The translations under genes and the position numbers were made by a program. The notes under the pieces were generated by a model, which was given only the letters and a program-made list of their open reading frames with translations, did no database searches and was not told the origin of the DNA. A DNA stretch of 64,000 nt from Schistocephalus solidus (lineage: Eukaryota > Platyhelminthes > Cestoda > Diphyllobothriidea > Diphyllobothriidae): the NCBI GenBank assembly GCA_017591395.1, contig WEDG01000334.1:1-64000 (forward strand). Direction: 5' to 3'. Each line of letters opens with the position of its first letter. Positions within the stretch are counted from its first letter, which is position 1. This document shows, one piece after another, positions 1 to 11,813 of the stretch.

Positions 1-50
1 TGTGTGGTGCTGCCCCTAACTAGTACCCCATTCACCCCAGTGTAGGTATA
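1..50 (-). repeat. Possible LINE 5'-end fragment
   Basis: The first bases resemble the reverse complement of the sequence just upstream of the LINE at 53.7 kb (about 53730-53766). Both contain a run like CCCCTAACTAGT followed by a C-rich stretch. This suggests that the 5' end of a related element, lying on the minus strand, is cut by the window edge. The match is short and was judged by eye. Confidence 0.35.
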
Positions 51-3000
51 ATTAACTTAACAACAACACCATAGTTAATATAAGCGATCGCACCTGATAG
101 GACAACGAGTCCATGACTCAGCTGACAGAGCGTTTGACCTAATAACAATAGGGTATCATCGAATGTGAGATCAAGGCACAGGTGCCTCAAATCTAGGTGT
201 GAGGAAGAGTGGTTAATAAGCCCGAAGTTTCTGTGCCGACCTCCTTTGCCATTGTCTGCTAAATGCTTTCGGCTAGAGCCGGTGCTCTCAATACACTACA
301 GAAAACCTCTACGATATTTACAAATACTGCGTGCATCTTCAAGTGAATCTGATGAATTTGATAAAGATATCCATACAAACTTTCGGACTGAATCTATTAA
401 GCTTTGATTTAATTTAGGTAATCCAAGATAATGAATGCATTTCTGAGGAGATAAAGAGCTGAAATTAACACCCCAGTGTATGAACTAGAAGGCACACAAC
501 GAACACATTTAGAGACCAACTGATGAGCTGAACCACGCGTATCTGATTCATACAGCGGCAGAATATCGGCAAAACACCTGTCTTTTTTTCAAACCAGGAC
601 CTGTGCCGTTAGTCTAATGAATCCAACAATGGTTCAGGATTAACCTTTACACTTCAGCAAGTCAACAAGGGAAAATCCCTTTAAATAAGGAGTACAGTGG
701 CATTAAAGTCACCTGTTTGAAAGGCCCTTTTTCTGCTTACGCAGCTCCAGGCATTAAATATAGCCTTCATCATCGTTCTTTATTCATTTGCATACAGACA
801 CTCATTTACGGCAAATTCCTCTTCCTCAGAAATAGAAGCATAATAAGAGGGGGCAGCTTTAAGAAACAACATGTATTCTTAAACGTATAAATTTATTAAA
901 GAAATAACCAAAGAATGGCGAAGGCATGACTGCCTACTATTGAACTGCTTGTTAATAATCTCTCTTCATAACAGATTGCTCGGCATCATGCGAGCGTCCG
1001 ATTCAGTTCCATTTAGAAATTCCAGGACCAATTTTGGCGAATTGGTTCGTTAAAAATAAATCAACAAATTAGCACTCCTACTTGAATCCACATCTCCTTG
1101 CTGCAGGATTTTTCTCCTAGCAGGTAGACATTAAGGAGGATTATGATGTAACCAATTGCCGGAAGTGCTAAATTAAATGATTGCATCCAGTGGGATCGTA
1201 CAAATTCTGCCAGCAAAGCGAATCACACAATCATACTCAAACTCATGACTGCAAAAAGAAACCTGATGAACAAGTGCCAGTAAAGAAAAATCTAAATTTT
1301 CAAATCAAGTAGGTCATCTTTTATTCAAATATAATACATAAATATTTTTAAAACAACCTGTAGTCTTTTAACCGAGCTAGATTTGACTAAGTTATCGTGT
1401 AATCTATTTGTTTTTGTATGCTGTGTACCGGGATGATTTACTCAAGCATGTCATAAACAGTCCATGAACCATAATCTGCGGGTTTCGATTAGGTAGGCCT
1501 CTTTTACCTGCACAGAAAAACACAAATTTCACGTTTTTCTCTGACTTTGACCTGCCTACAAAACGTGTGCCCATTAAAAATTGCATTTTATATATGCATT
1601 TGAATAAAATACGAAGTGATATTGACTTACGCTGAGCGTAGCCTAGCGGCATAAACGGCAAGATTCATTTAAGCTAAACGCTCCTGAATTATGAATCAAA
1701 AAGCGTGGGTGAAAAGTTCATTTTATATTCAGGCTGACAGAATAAGGCCTAGAACCAAAAACATTGGCTTTGGTCTATATTGCCTTTTTTGGCCATTGTC
1801 CTGCAGAAAATAATTCTGGAAAGCCACATATGTGTGTGTTTCTGTTACCAAGAAAATGTTACCGCAACTGGAATGTTTTTTAACAGCCTAGATGCTGACT
1901 TCTTCAGCTACATTTGACAGAGTCAGCAAGTGCAATCTTAGATGAGCTCAGCGTTAAGGGTTTCCGGGTTATAAAATAATTTTAAGGAGCTAGCAGTTTG
2001 ACTAATTATATACTGTGATTTCTTTCATTACAGATGTGACAATTTACCATCGATCTTGACGTGAGTACGAGAGATCAACAAGAGCAGATTTCTGTATTAT
2101 TCCAAGAGTCCATTCTCGGCAGTAAACATTTGTGAAGGTCAGTGCCCATTGTGTAGTATTGATGATTCTTGAAATAATTACCTTGAGTACTCTATAAACT
2201 GTGAAGTCAGAAGCATACGGCGCCTGAGTGGCCACGGACAACAATTTTAAACAAAAAAGTTGAATTTTGGGCAGTTGAAGCAAGTAGACAAGCGAAAAGA
2301 TTACCAAGCCAGATGTCGGTAGTCAGAGTAATACTTAAACAAAGGACAATGGGTTTTCCAGCGAAATATTTCTTCGTTATATATGAATATGTTTAGCGAA
2401 AAACCAATCATTCCAAATTACAATTTTCTTCTTTTCTGAGCTGAAGATAGATTATCAAACCATCCTTTAAAGTTTGAAGCCTATAGGAATTGCATATATT
2501 TTATGGTACAATTTTTAACTAGTTCGCTATGGCTTTTTCGATAATCCACTCTATCATACATTTTGAAGCAAAATATGCACAAAATGATATGCAGACATAC
2601 ACCTAATATTAATGGGCTCATTAATGTAAAATATGGCACTTCACGTCCGTAATATCACAAATGAAGATCTTCTGAGATTAGCCTACAACCAGTTTTCGAG
2701 TTCCAACGATGGTACCATATGCTATGGTTAAATTTTGAATTTATTGATTCGAATCAAAGAAAGCACAAACATTCTTAAACGGTGACAGGAATTTTCCCCA
2801 TTTGCCGAGTAAGTTTGAATGCATGGCCAGCTTAGTATTACGTTTGAATTAATGAAACCTTTCGCATATTACTTGCCAGCTTAACGTGCTCCAGGGAAAG
2901 TCATTTTTTATAGTCAAAAGGTTTTCACATATTGCATCAACGAAAACATGTCCGTTTATGGTAAAAGGTTCTGGTGTTAATGGATAGCCTTTTTCTGTGG

Positions 3001-3150
3001 TACAGAGACTTAATCCAAAAGAAGAAAACTTTGCCAAGCACATCACATACGACTTAAAAATTATATTTTAGAATTCATAGATCATGCATAGCCAGATGAA
3101 GATAAGCAAAAGTTTTTATCTCTTCTCAAAAGACTATTTAGTGAATCTGT
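51..3150. other. Intergenic, no gene seen
   Basis: AT-rich sequence with many stops in all frames. The few open frames (for example 165-407 and 1404-1661) are short, lack recognisable motifs and have no conserved neighbours. I see no promoter, RNA gene or clear repeat that I can support. Confidence 0.6.
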
Positions 3151-3158
3151 AGGTTTTT

Positions 3159-3731
3159 GTGTCCTATAACACAGAGATAACGTCACAAAGCTATAGAAAA
3201 GGTGATTACATTGGAGAAACTGAAAGCCTACTTATGACCCAGATGGCCGAAAATGCGGCCCCAAGCCGAAGCTATGACGTCAGCTTTCACAATGCGACTC
3301 ACTCGATGGAACTTGACGACAGCTTTAAGTTCGATGAAAAGAAAATTATCACAAGAGGCAACAACACCGTTGACAGCAAGCTGCTTAAATATTTTTTGCG
3401 CTATTCATAGTTTGAACCAGCGCAAAGATTCCCCTCCCTGTTCCGTGCGTGACAGAGTAATTAGCCGCGCGGACGAAAACTGATTCCGCTGCTAGTGCCG
3501 CTATGCCAAATGGCTGTCACTAATAAGCCAATTACAAATGACGGTAATAAAATAGCATTAAGTAAAGACTCGGATACGGGCAAACATGCAATCTTCGCTC
3601 CTCCATCCATCAGTGCAACCGTGGACAATAGATGCATGCGTATGGCCCTCTTTCAATTCGCTTTTTCGCTATTATCTACAGTTAATGGAGAATTTATTGT
3701 AATAACTGTAACCAAAATTAATTCTCACTAG
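3159..3731 (+). pseudogene. Penelope-like GIY-YIG endonuclease remnant
   Basis: Seen: an open frame at 3159-3407 contains DYIGETESLL followed by a TQMAEN stretch, which fits the Y-I-G-E-T core and following helix of a GIY-YIG nuclease. Further on, the frame reads FKFDEKKIITRGNN and KLLKYFL. This resembles the tail in flatworm GIY-YIG retroelements in which a HxFxFDEAEILARGDN-like block precedes an LLESWF-like block. After the stop at 3408 the sequence continues in another frame as SLNQRKDSPPCSVRDR (to 3480), matching the usual SINKCNDLPxPYSVLR-like ending. An open frame at 3495-3731 may be the further tail. Known: Penelope-like elements carry an RT followed by this nuclease. No RT was found upstream, so this is a 5'-truncated, frameshifted copy. 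It differs in type from the nuclease at 27.4 kb. Confidence 0.6.
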
Positions 3732-3760
3732 GTTAGTTCCGAGAATGGCGGCTAAATAGT

Positions 3761-6700
3761 TTCACCTCCACGTACATACTTTCGGTTCATTATAAAGCTT
3801 GCATATTACCGAATACTCCTGTGTAGGAACAAGTTACGGTTGCAAAATTTATAAAAGAGAATAGGTTGTCTTAAATTGAACGAACTATGCGTCAAAATTC
3901 CTGTTGAATTTTAGATGATAAATGAGTAAAAAACCCTTTAAATAATGTTGAAGTTCAGCACGATAACGAAATGAAGCTAAAAAGATAGGTATAGCACATG
4001 TACTATCACACAAAATGTGAACCACAATTCTAAAACCTCTTTTAAATTAGGAAATATTACGTTACTAGGGTTATAACAATAATTATAACCCAGCATAATC
4101 CCAAAATATTTCAGACACGTTAAATTTCGACCTTTGCATGAAAATATTTCAGTTGGCCTGCATAAACTACATTCGAAAACACATGACTGATCAATTGCTA
4201 TGTGTGTCTAGTTATTTGTGATGCCTTTATAAAGTGAAATATATTTTATAGGAGATTTATTCGAAAATGAAATTTGATGCATAAAAAGGACAGTAAATTA
4301 CACCTTTAAATTTAATGCTTGAAGAAAAGGCACTTTTTAAGATTTTCAAATGTTTTTAATTATGAGATTTTTAAGAACTCAAAATTTCCTATCGTTAAGC
4401 ATCGTGTCTATTTAGGTAATAATCCTGCGTGAAAAATAACCCATTTAGTTAACACTTGTTGTTAACTTTTATGAGCCCTACCTGACGTCTTCTAAGTATA
4501 TTATGGAAGATTATCCCTTTCAATTCGTGGAACAGATAGATTTTAATTCAGCAACCTTGAAAACATTTGTTTTAGCAGACAGGGTTCAAAAGTATTCGGG
4601 AATAGAATAATTTTCGGAAAAGCGATAATTGTCATTCTCCAGGATACTATTGAAAGATGACATATTGCACTACTAAATGCTAACAAGAAAGAATGATATT
4701 TGATATTTATCGATGCCTTTAACCACTTTTGAAAAACTAAGCGCTGAGGTTTCACAAGAGCGACAAAGGAATTATTTCAATCTGCTGAAATCCTTTACGT
4801 TTTGTCTATGCAATATATTCGAATTTATATTGACCTTACAACTAACTTAGAAACGCGTATAAATTTTTCAGTAATCATTTTTTACAGACTGCAGGTTTTC
4901 AGACGGCCGAAAAGAAGTTCATTCACAAATGATAGCATAGCTAAAATACTTTTGGATTTTGCTGTACGCTTCTCCATATTCCAGCAATATATAAACGGTT
5001 TATTCTAAGTGAGAATACGGTTCTGGATTTTGGTTACCATTTCATGAGAAGGCTCATCTTTTATACATCCCTAATAAATAAAGTTTACAAAATATCATCA
5101 AAGGACCTACAAATGTGTCATGGAAAAAAACCTTGCAATGAATGAAATTGTTTAACAGCTTTGGCTCAACAACTTTAAAAAAGCAACAAACGAAGGTGGA
5201 CCCAAATTGTACATAAAACCTGTTGTCATATGGAAGCTCCATAGTTATTTCGAACGAACAATGAGACCCGAGGTACAGTGGGAGGAGTGACCGGTGAGCA
5301 TTCATCAACGAATGCTTGCTTTTCCTATGGCCTCGCTGTTATGAAGGCGAACAAACGATTTTGATATTATATTCTCACCTGATCTGACAGTATACAGAAC
5401 CAAACTACCCCGAGGCTCTACGGTAAAAGACTTCTCTACTCAGATGGTTCTTTCAGCAAATTGAACTAATAGTAAAACATCAGTTGCCGAGGTTGCAACA
5501 AGTAAGACGCAGACAGCTATTTGACGATTGTGAACACTCATCAGTACACCCTACACAGGTAAACCTCAACTATTCATAATAAAAAATAACATTTGGTCTG
5601 TAAAGTGATGCAAAAATGCCTTCCCCGTAGAAAAACTTTCGCATCAAAACTTACAGAAAAACTGGCCTCTGGGTCTATGGTATGGTCTTAGATAACAAGC
5701 AATTCTTGGATCGAATCCCGCGTCCTAAAAACCTTGGATTCATTGGCAGTGAAAACTATGGTCAGCCGAAAAAGGGCATTCGAGTTTCCATTGTCATTGT
5801 GGGCATTGCTTCCTCCAAGATTAAGTCTTTATATAAAGATGTTTGATAACATAAATTTAAACTTACAAATGACAAATAACTACTATAAATTTAAAAACTT
5901 GACGTGAGTGAAATGCTTTTTGCTTTTTTAGACTGTGAAGCTTTCTTTATCAACGCTAAAATTCTTTTTACACCAACGCGCTTTTTGTGAGCCGTTTTTG
6001 ACCCCAAAAACAGTACTGCGATGTAAAATGGTAGCAAAAGTACAAGGTAAACGCAACTCGATAGACAAACGGCAAACAGCTAAGTTTGTTAGTCATTGTT
6101 GAGGTGAGAATTTTGATATCACAAGTAAGTTTTGTTGTATTCATTTCAGTTTATAAACTCAAGAAGCACAGGCCATCAAGACACGGTACAAGGAACCCCA
6201 CAGTGCATGTGTTCTTGTATTAAATTGCAGGGAAATAGAGAGAAGAGGTGCGGATCGCTTTTAGGTTAGGTTTTTATGGTCCAACATGCAAATGGCTAAT
6301 TTCCTGTAAATGGGCGCACAACCACCTGTTTCCAGTGAGCGATTCTTGTCCAGTCTTTTAACCAATCTTCGTTGTTAATTGCTAAGCTTACTTAAGTTAC
6401 GTCTTGGTTGCTATCAAGTGAATGAATTCTGGAAACGTAGGCTGAAATTCGAAAAGGATTGAACTGTTAGGTAAATGTTCGATAAATGTTAGCGAGAAAA
6501 CATCGAGAGTAATCACTTAATGGTTTTGAGCACAATGTATAGCACTTACTTTACATCTCTCCTTGGTATTCGTGAAGTATCCTATTACCAATATATCAGT
6601 TTATGTCCATTAGGCAGTTAAACCAATTGAATTCGCTCTCTTAATTGGCTCAAATCTAGTAAACTGATCAGCAGTCGCTTATGGAATTTGGCCCAAATAT

Positions 6701-9226
6701 TCATATAACTTGCTACTCTGCCCATAGACCTTGAATAAACTTATTTGCCCAAAGTAACGAAGTAATTTCTAAAGAAATGAAAACCTGAAAGCTCTATGAA
6801 AGCCGTATTCCTATCTTCTGTACATGCGCTGGCTCCGAAAAAAATATAATAAATGTACATCCTTAAAATCCAGATATGTTTGCACAATTTCAGTCTTTCA
6901 TCTCAAGGAAGGTGTAAAACTTCGAGCTGTCTCTGCACCTAAACGTAGATGAGAGGAGGCGTAGGAGGCACGCCACACTTTTTCTCGAATGGAATTTAGA
7001 GTGCGTTAAAGTTCACGTAGACACGCCTCCCTGTGTACGCATGGTTCTCGTTGACTTAACACTATGTTGTTCTCCCTTAGTGTGCTGTTTGCTAGTTTAG
7101 ACAAAATTGATGAACGGCCTTCACTATTATCTGTTTGGAACATACAAGTATCTCTTGAAATGTCAACTGAACTTCTCCAATAACTTTTTTATTCGAAAAA
7201 TAACTAAAGTAGGGTTTTCATATTGATTATGTAGCAGCATAACCCTAAGATATTTCACTTACAGTAGGATGATGGCTTTTAACCGAACCTCTTCTTGACT
7301 GTCTGCATAAAGTATAGTCTGTAAAAAACGATTATTTATGTACTTTGTATTTTCTTCCTTGGTTGTAACTCTTCTTATAAATTCCAATATATTGTATAGA
7401 TAAAATGCACAAAAATACTTTCCTTGACTCAGTTGGTAGACAATGTCATCTTATTCAAATCGTATACTTGAAAACGGTATCTTTCGGTTTTAAAAAGGTT
7501 TCTAAATTGCCAAATAAATGTGAACACAACCAGCTGCTTCACATGCATTCAAGATTTCCAAACTGAATGCTGTTAACATTGGTTGCAAATAAAATCACAC
7601 ATTTCTCTCGTTCTAAGGGAGAGGTCACGCATTTTCATAATATTTTGCCTTTGAGGGTGATAATCTTGTATGGATTAAAAGCAAGAGCAATTAATTGATG
7701 GATGCCATGTAGCATGAATGAAAATTTAATGGTCTTGAAAATCTCATAATAAGAACCTATTCTTAAACCATAAGATACCCCTTCTTTAAGAGTAAAATTT
7801 AAAGATTATACAATTTTCGACTAAGCGAGCACAAGTAAAAATATTGTTGTGTATATTTTCTGTAAAATATGCGTAATTTATGAGTAAATTTAAAATCATT
7901 CAAAAAACCATTAATTAAGTATCCATTTTTACAGGGTCATATAGCTAGTTCAGAGGTCGACAAACTACTGTCACTGACATATTTTTGAATTGGGCTTCAC
8001 AATAATCAATATTATAGTCCTAATTAACTAACTCATTCGAATCGAAAGGTTTTTCATAATTTCCGGTGACATTCCATGAGATAGGGAATCTACTGAGTAT
8101 GTAAACATCATTCATTCAACTGATTTGACCTAAAGAATTAAAACGAAATATTTGTGGCATCTACAAATTAATCCTGACTTAAAAAACCTACTTTTGAAAG
8201 TAAATTAATTCAACAAGTAATAAAGTATAATTAAACATACCAGCCAAAACCCTTCAGATTTTTCCATCAATAGTTTCCAAGTACCTGAAAATGTGTTGCT
8301 TAAAAAATGGTTGCATTCAGCGATTATTGGGTTAGTCCTTGTAGTTTGCCTTGCAAAGCGGTTTAAGAAGGTTAAGTTTTTTTCAGAATACTTAAGGAAA
8401 TTTAATAATTCGTATTTTTATGCTCTTCCGATAATTCTACCAAAAGTTTTCAACATTGTTAACTACAGTCATTTGAAAATAAATTTCAGAATTTTTGTTG
8501 CATTTTTGCAACTGTAGCATGTTAAATATCCCAGTAGCCGCCAATTCTTTGACTGCTGGTATTTTTGTTTTTGATTCACATAGACGAAATTCATAATAAA
8601 TTATTACTCGTAACCAAGTAAACAAATAAGAAATTCTCATCAGCATAAATTCTGGATGGCTGAAAAACGTTTTGCCTAACACTCGGGAGAGGTAAGCAAC
8701 TCTGCTGGGAAGGTCACTGGTTCTACCCGGCTAGCCAACATTCTGAATTTCTATATTATAATTTTTACACCTGTAGAAAATGCCGGTTTTGCTTCGGGTC
8801 GACAGCCCTTGTGTTTGCAGTTTCATTGCAGACGTGAAAAATACTGTTTCTTGTCTTAAGATCGAACTAAACGTAATTCTGAAACCCGAGTCTGTCGCAG
8901 GGCCTGCGTACAGGCCACTGTTTGACGAATCATACTTTTTTTCATTTTGATTGGCTGCCATGTCTTGAGACATGACGAATCTTCCTAGCCTATCCGAGTT
9001 GAATACCTATGCGTCCTTCAGTTAAACCAAGTGCCAATGAGCGACTTGAGAAGCTTTTAGTCTTCATTCAAGCCGGATGTCTGTCTAATAAACAGGCTCC
9101 TGACTGTCAATGATACACTCTTTGTGAAGCTTCTCTTGCGTTCAGAACTACGTTGAACCAACTACCAGAAAGCACAGCCATGGCGATTAAAACTTAGGAT
9201 GTTGGTCATGGAGTTTAAACACTAGT
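3761..9226. other. Intergenic, no gene seen
   Basis: AT-rich sequence upstream of the transporter gene. Short open frames (4543-4755, 4802-5008, 5054-5308, 8293-8517, 8437-8682, 8731-8973) are AT-rich and unrecognised. The interval holds one tRNA-like patch near 5.7 kb. I could not identify a promoter for the downstream gene. Confidence 0.55.
5668..5726 (+). repeat. tRNA-like (possible SINE head)
   Basis: Seen: a GGGTCTATGG-type start, a gap, then GGATCGAATCCCGCGTCC, which closely resembles a tRNA B box and T arm. The spacing is shorter than in a real tRNA and no cloverleaf can be closed, so a decayed tRNA-derived repeat is more likely than a working gene. Confidence 0.3.
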
Positions 9227-10378
9227 ATGCAAATTCTGCCTTTCGATAGCAACCAGACGGTGGAAGTTTTGGGTAGGTACAGGAATAAAAAGCCTCCAAA
9301 GAATACCGTATGTTGTGGTCCAGGGAAAAAGCGTTACCTCATATCCATACTGTGCATGTCCTGCCTCACAGTTGTGATTGGTATGCGCTCGGAAATGCTG
9401 GGCATCATCACAAATCTGAACAACACTCATAGCGGAAAACATGACAGTGAGCACATCCTCGTTGACGAGATGGACGACTCAAAGTACGGAGTGGCACATC
9501 TTCCCAAATCTATATTTATACAGGGCGCTGTTGTAAACTTTCCCACCGTTCAAGATGTGGATCATATCGGCCCGGAGAAGGGGTCACTTATCTTCAAACC
9601 ATCCCATCACAGACAGTTGCCCTGGACAGCCACGATAACAGAAGACCTTGTGGAGAATGCAGTTTCTTTGCTTACTTAGTTGCTAGTCCTATTGGGGGCT
9701 ACCTGACAGTGCGCCATGATTCTTCTCTGCTTCTGGGTTGTTCAGTTGCAATGACCTGTGGTCTTAATCTTTTTCTTCCTCTGGCCGAAACAATTGGCTC
9801 CAACATTGACGCCAAGCTGGCTATGATTGTTATACTGCGGCTGCTTCAGGGCATGGCTGAAGGCTGCCTCATCCCCGCTGTCTTTGGCGTTCTGCGGTAC
9901 TGGAGTCCAGAAACTGAACGGTCAACTCTTGTTTCCCTTACCGTAATTGGAGTCTCCTTAGGACCACTAATAGGCCTCCCTGTCTGTGTAGAGATTGAAA
10001 AAAAGTGGGGTTGGGGTGTAGTATTCTACATATATGCCAACTTGGGCTTAATATGGTGTATATTTTGGTGGCGCCTCATCGACGAGAAACCGCACAAGGA
10101 CAGAAATCTCTCAAAAGCCGAGCGCCGTTACCTCAGAGCCAATATTTCACCCCAATTACTCTTTAATACTAACAACGTAAAAATTCCTTGGCTGTCCATG
10201 TTCACCTCAAAACCCGTAATTGCTATATTTTTCACGTATGCAGCAGATGACTGGACATTTCAAATCTCGTCTGTTTGCATGCAAACCTTCTACCAACAGA
10301 GATACGATGCAGGCGTTGAAAAGACAATATTTCTCCTTTCCTTCCCGTTCCTGTCAAGATCAATTTTTGTTCCTATTG
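9227..10378 (+). CDS. SLC17-family anion transporter, exon 1
   Basis: Encodes the N-terminus and roughly the first seven or eight membrane segments of an MFS anion transporter of the SLC17 family (vesicular glutamate transporters, sialin, Na/Pi-type). From the ATG: a cytosolic head, then KKRYLISILCMSCLTVVIGMR (about residues 34-54, TM1). A long polar luminal loop follows (about 60-135) with an N-x-T site at N65. Next come SFFAYLVASPIGGYL (TM2), the family signature RLLQGMAEGCLIPA followed by WSPETERS (TM4 and the following loop), FYIYANLG, and WTFQISSVCMQTF (TM7). The frame breaks between codon 145 and SFFAYL (about 9659-9661), where one base is missing; the second part is open to the donor GTAAGA at 10379 in phase 1. 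The aspartates before WTF replace the TM7 arginine of vertebrate VGLUTs, so the substrate is unresolved. Product would be about 559 residues, normal for the family. Confidence 0.88.
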
Positions 10379-11648
10379 GTAAGAGAAATATATACCTCAC
10401 ATAACCTATATCGGAACGAGCAGACATTTAACTTGCAAGCCCATCCTGTAATATATTGACTGTTTTATTTATAAATAAATGTACTGTAGCTGGCCTTTCG
10501 CGTGGAATGTTAAATAAAATCATGAAATGGGTTTTCAATTAAACAGAATTTATTAGGGCCGCGCCTTAAAATACTCATTCTCGTACGGCATAATCCAAAT
10601 ATTTTGCAGTCATATCAGAATGCAGACTTTTGAATAAATGTTTTTCTGTTAATCTGTAAAAACTATACACGTTATTCATTTCTACTTAAAATTTATGTTT
10701 TTCGATGCCTTTATAAGGTAAAATATTTTTTTAAAGAATGCATGTTCGAACATATTGTTGCCAGCATAGCAACTTAAATCTTGGGTTTTTTTACTTTAAG
10801 AAAGACAATATTTCAAGGTTTAAAAGAGCGTTTTAGCACATGCTTTATTTGCACTTACGCTTAGGGGTTAAAAACTACCTGCTAAATATTTTCTGTTTAA
10901 GGAAACGCTTACGTTTTTATACGTTTTTTTGAAAGACGTCACTTATAAATCACAAAGTTTCGCCATCAGCAACACTTATAAATTATAATAATAGTAACAA
11001 TTAATGCGCATAACCGTCTTAAAAATCTCCGTAATGCAAACGTCTCCTATGTGGATAATACCATGTCTTCAAAAATAACATTGAATAAGAATTTACTTAC
11101 TATCAAATGTGGAAGAGGGAAGATATTTTTTGTTATAATTTTTATAAAATAGATATTTTTATTAGCAAAGGCAACGAAAATCAATATAAAAGCACATATG
11201 TATTTAGAAATCCTTCCTAACTGAGTTACAATTTACAGACGACTGAAATAGAGCTCATTTAAAAACGAGCATTCCGTTTTGACTGGAATATCATGGGAGT
11301 ATGCTGCTCACTAATGAGTTCTGAAACCCTGCCTGAGTGCGTCTTGCTAATTGAAAGCATATATCTGAATTTCGTGTCAAGATTCATTAGATAAGCCAGA
11401 TAATTTGTGTACTACTGATTTCCAAACAAAGCTGTTTGCACAGAGAGCTCAAGATGCAGACTCATGTTATATAGCTGCCTGATTAAAACATCCGTTCCCT
11501 AAAGCAGACGTGGAATGAAGCCCCAGCCCATGGCACGTGCATGGCCTGCACCGGTTTTTGGTTTTTAAATTATTTATCCAAGTTCAGGACTTGGCAGCCC
11601 AATTTTTGGTTCGGTTTCTTATTTAACTTCCATATTTTGTGTTTGTAG
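10379..11648 (+). other. Intron 1 of the SLC17 gene
   Basis: Starts GTAAGA and ends TTTGTAG; phase 1, splitting a glycine codon. About 1.27 kb, AT-rich. No repeat or nested gene recognised. Confidence 0.85.
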
Positions 11649-11813
11649 GTGGCTTTTTGGCTGACATTATCCGACTGAAAACGTCCATTTCCTGCACAAC
11701 ACTGCGTAAAATTTTCTCGGGCATTGGTTTCGGACTGAAAGGCTTTTTCTTCGTTGTGCTCGGATTCGCCAAGAACGAAATACATGCCACCATTATTTTG
11801 TCCTTGGCGTTGG
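11649..11813 (+). CDS. SLC17 transporter, exon 2
   Basis: Continues the frame from exon 1 to give VPIG-GFLADIIR, matching the family's conserved PIGG-x-hAD loop before TM9 (VGLUT: PIGGQIADFLR). It then reads TTLRKIFSGIGFGLKG and FVVLGFAK, the next membrane segment. The exon ends LALG, split at the donor GTAAGC (phase 1). Its length, 165 nt, is a multiple of three, as expected between two phase-1 introns. No internal stop. The region 11570-11839 is also open on the minus strand, but only the plus strand matches the family. Confidence 0.9.

Noticed and set aside
9709..10404. A separate gene starting at the GTG at 9709
   Set aside because: It is the continuation of the transporter after a one-base frame break, and the last 26 bases lie beyond the splice donor.
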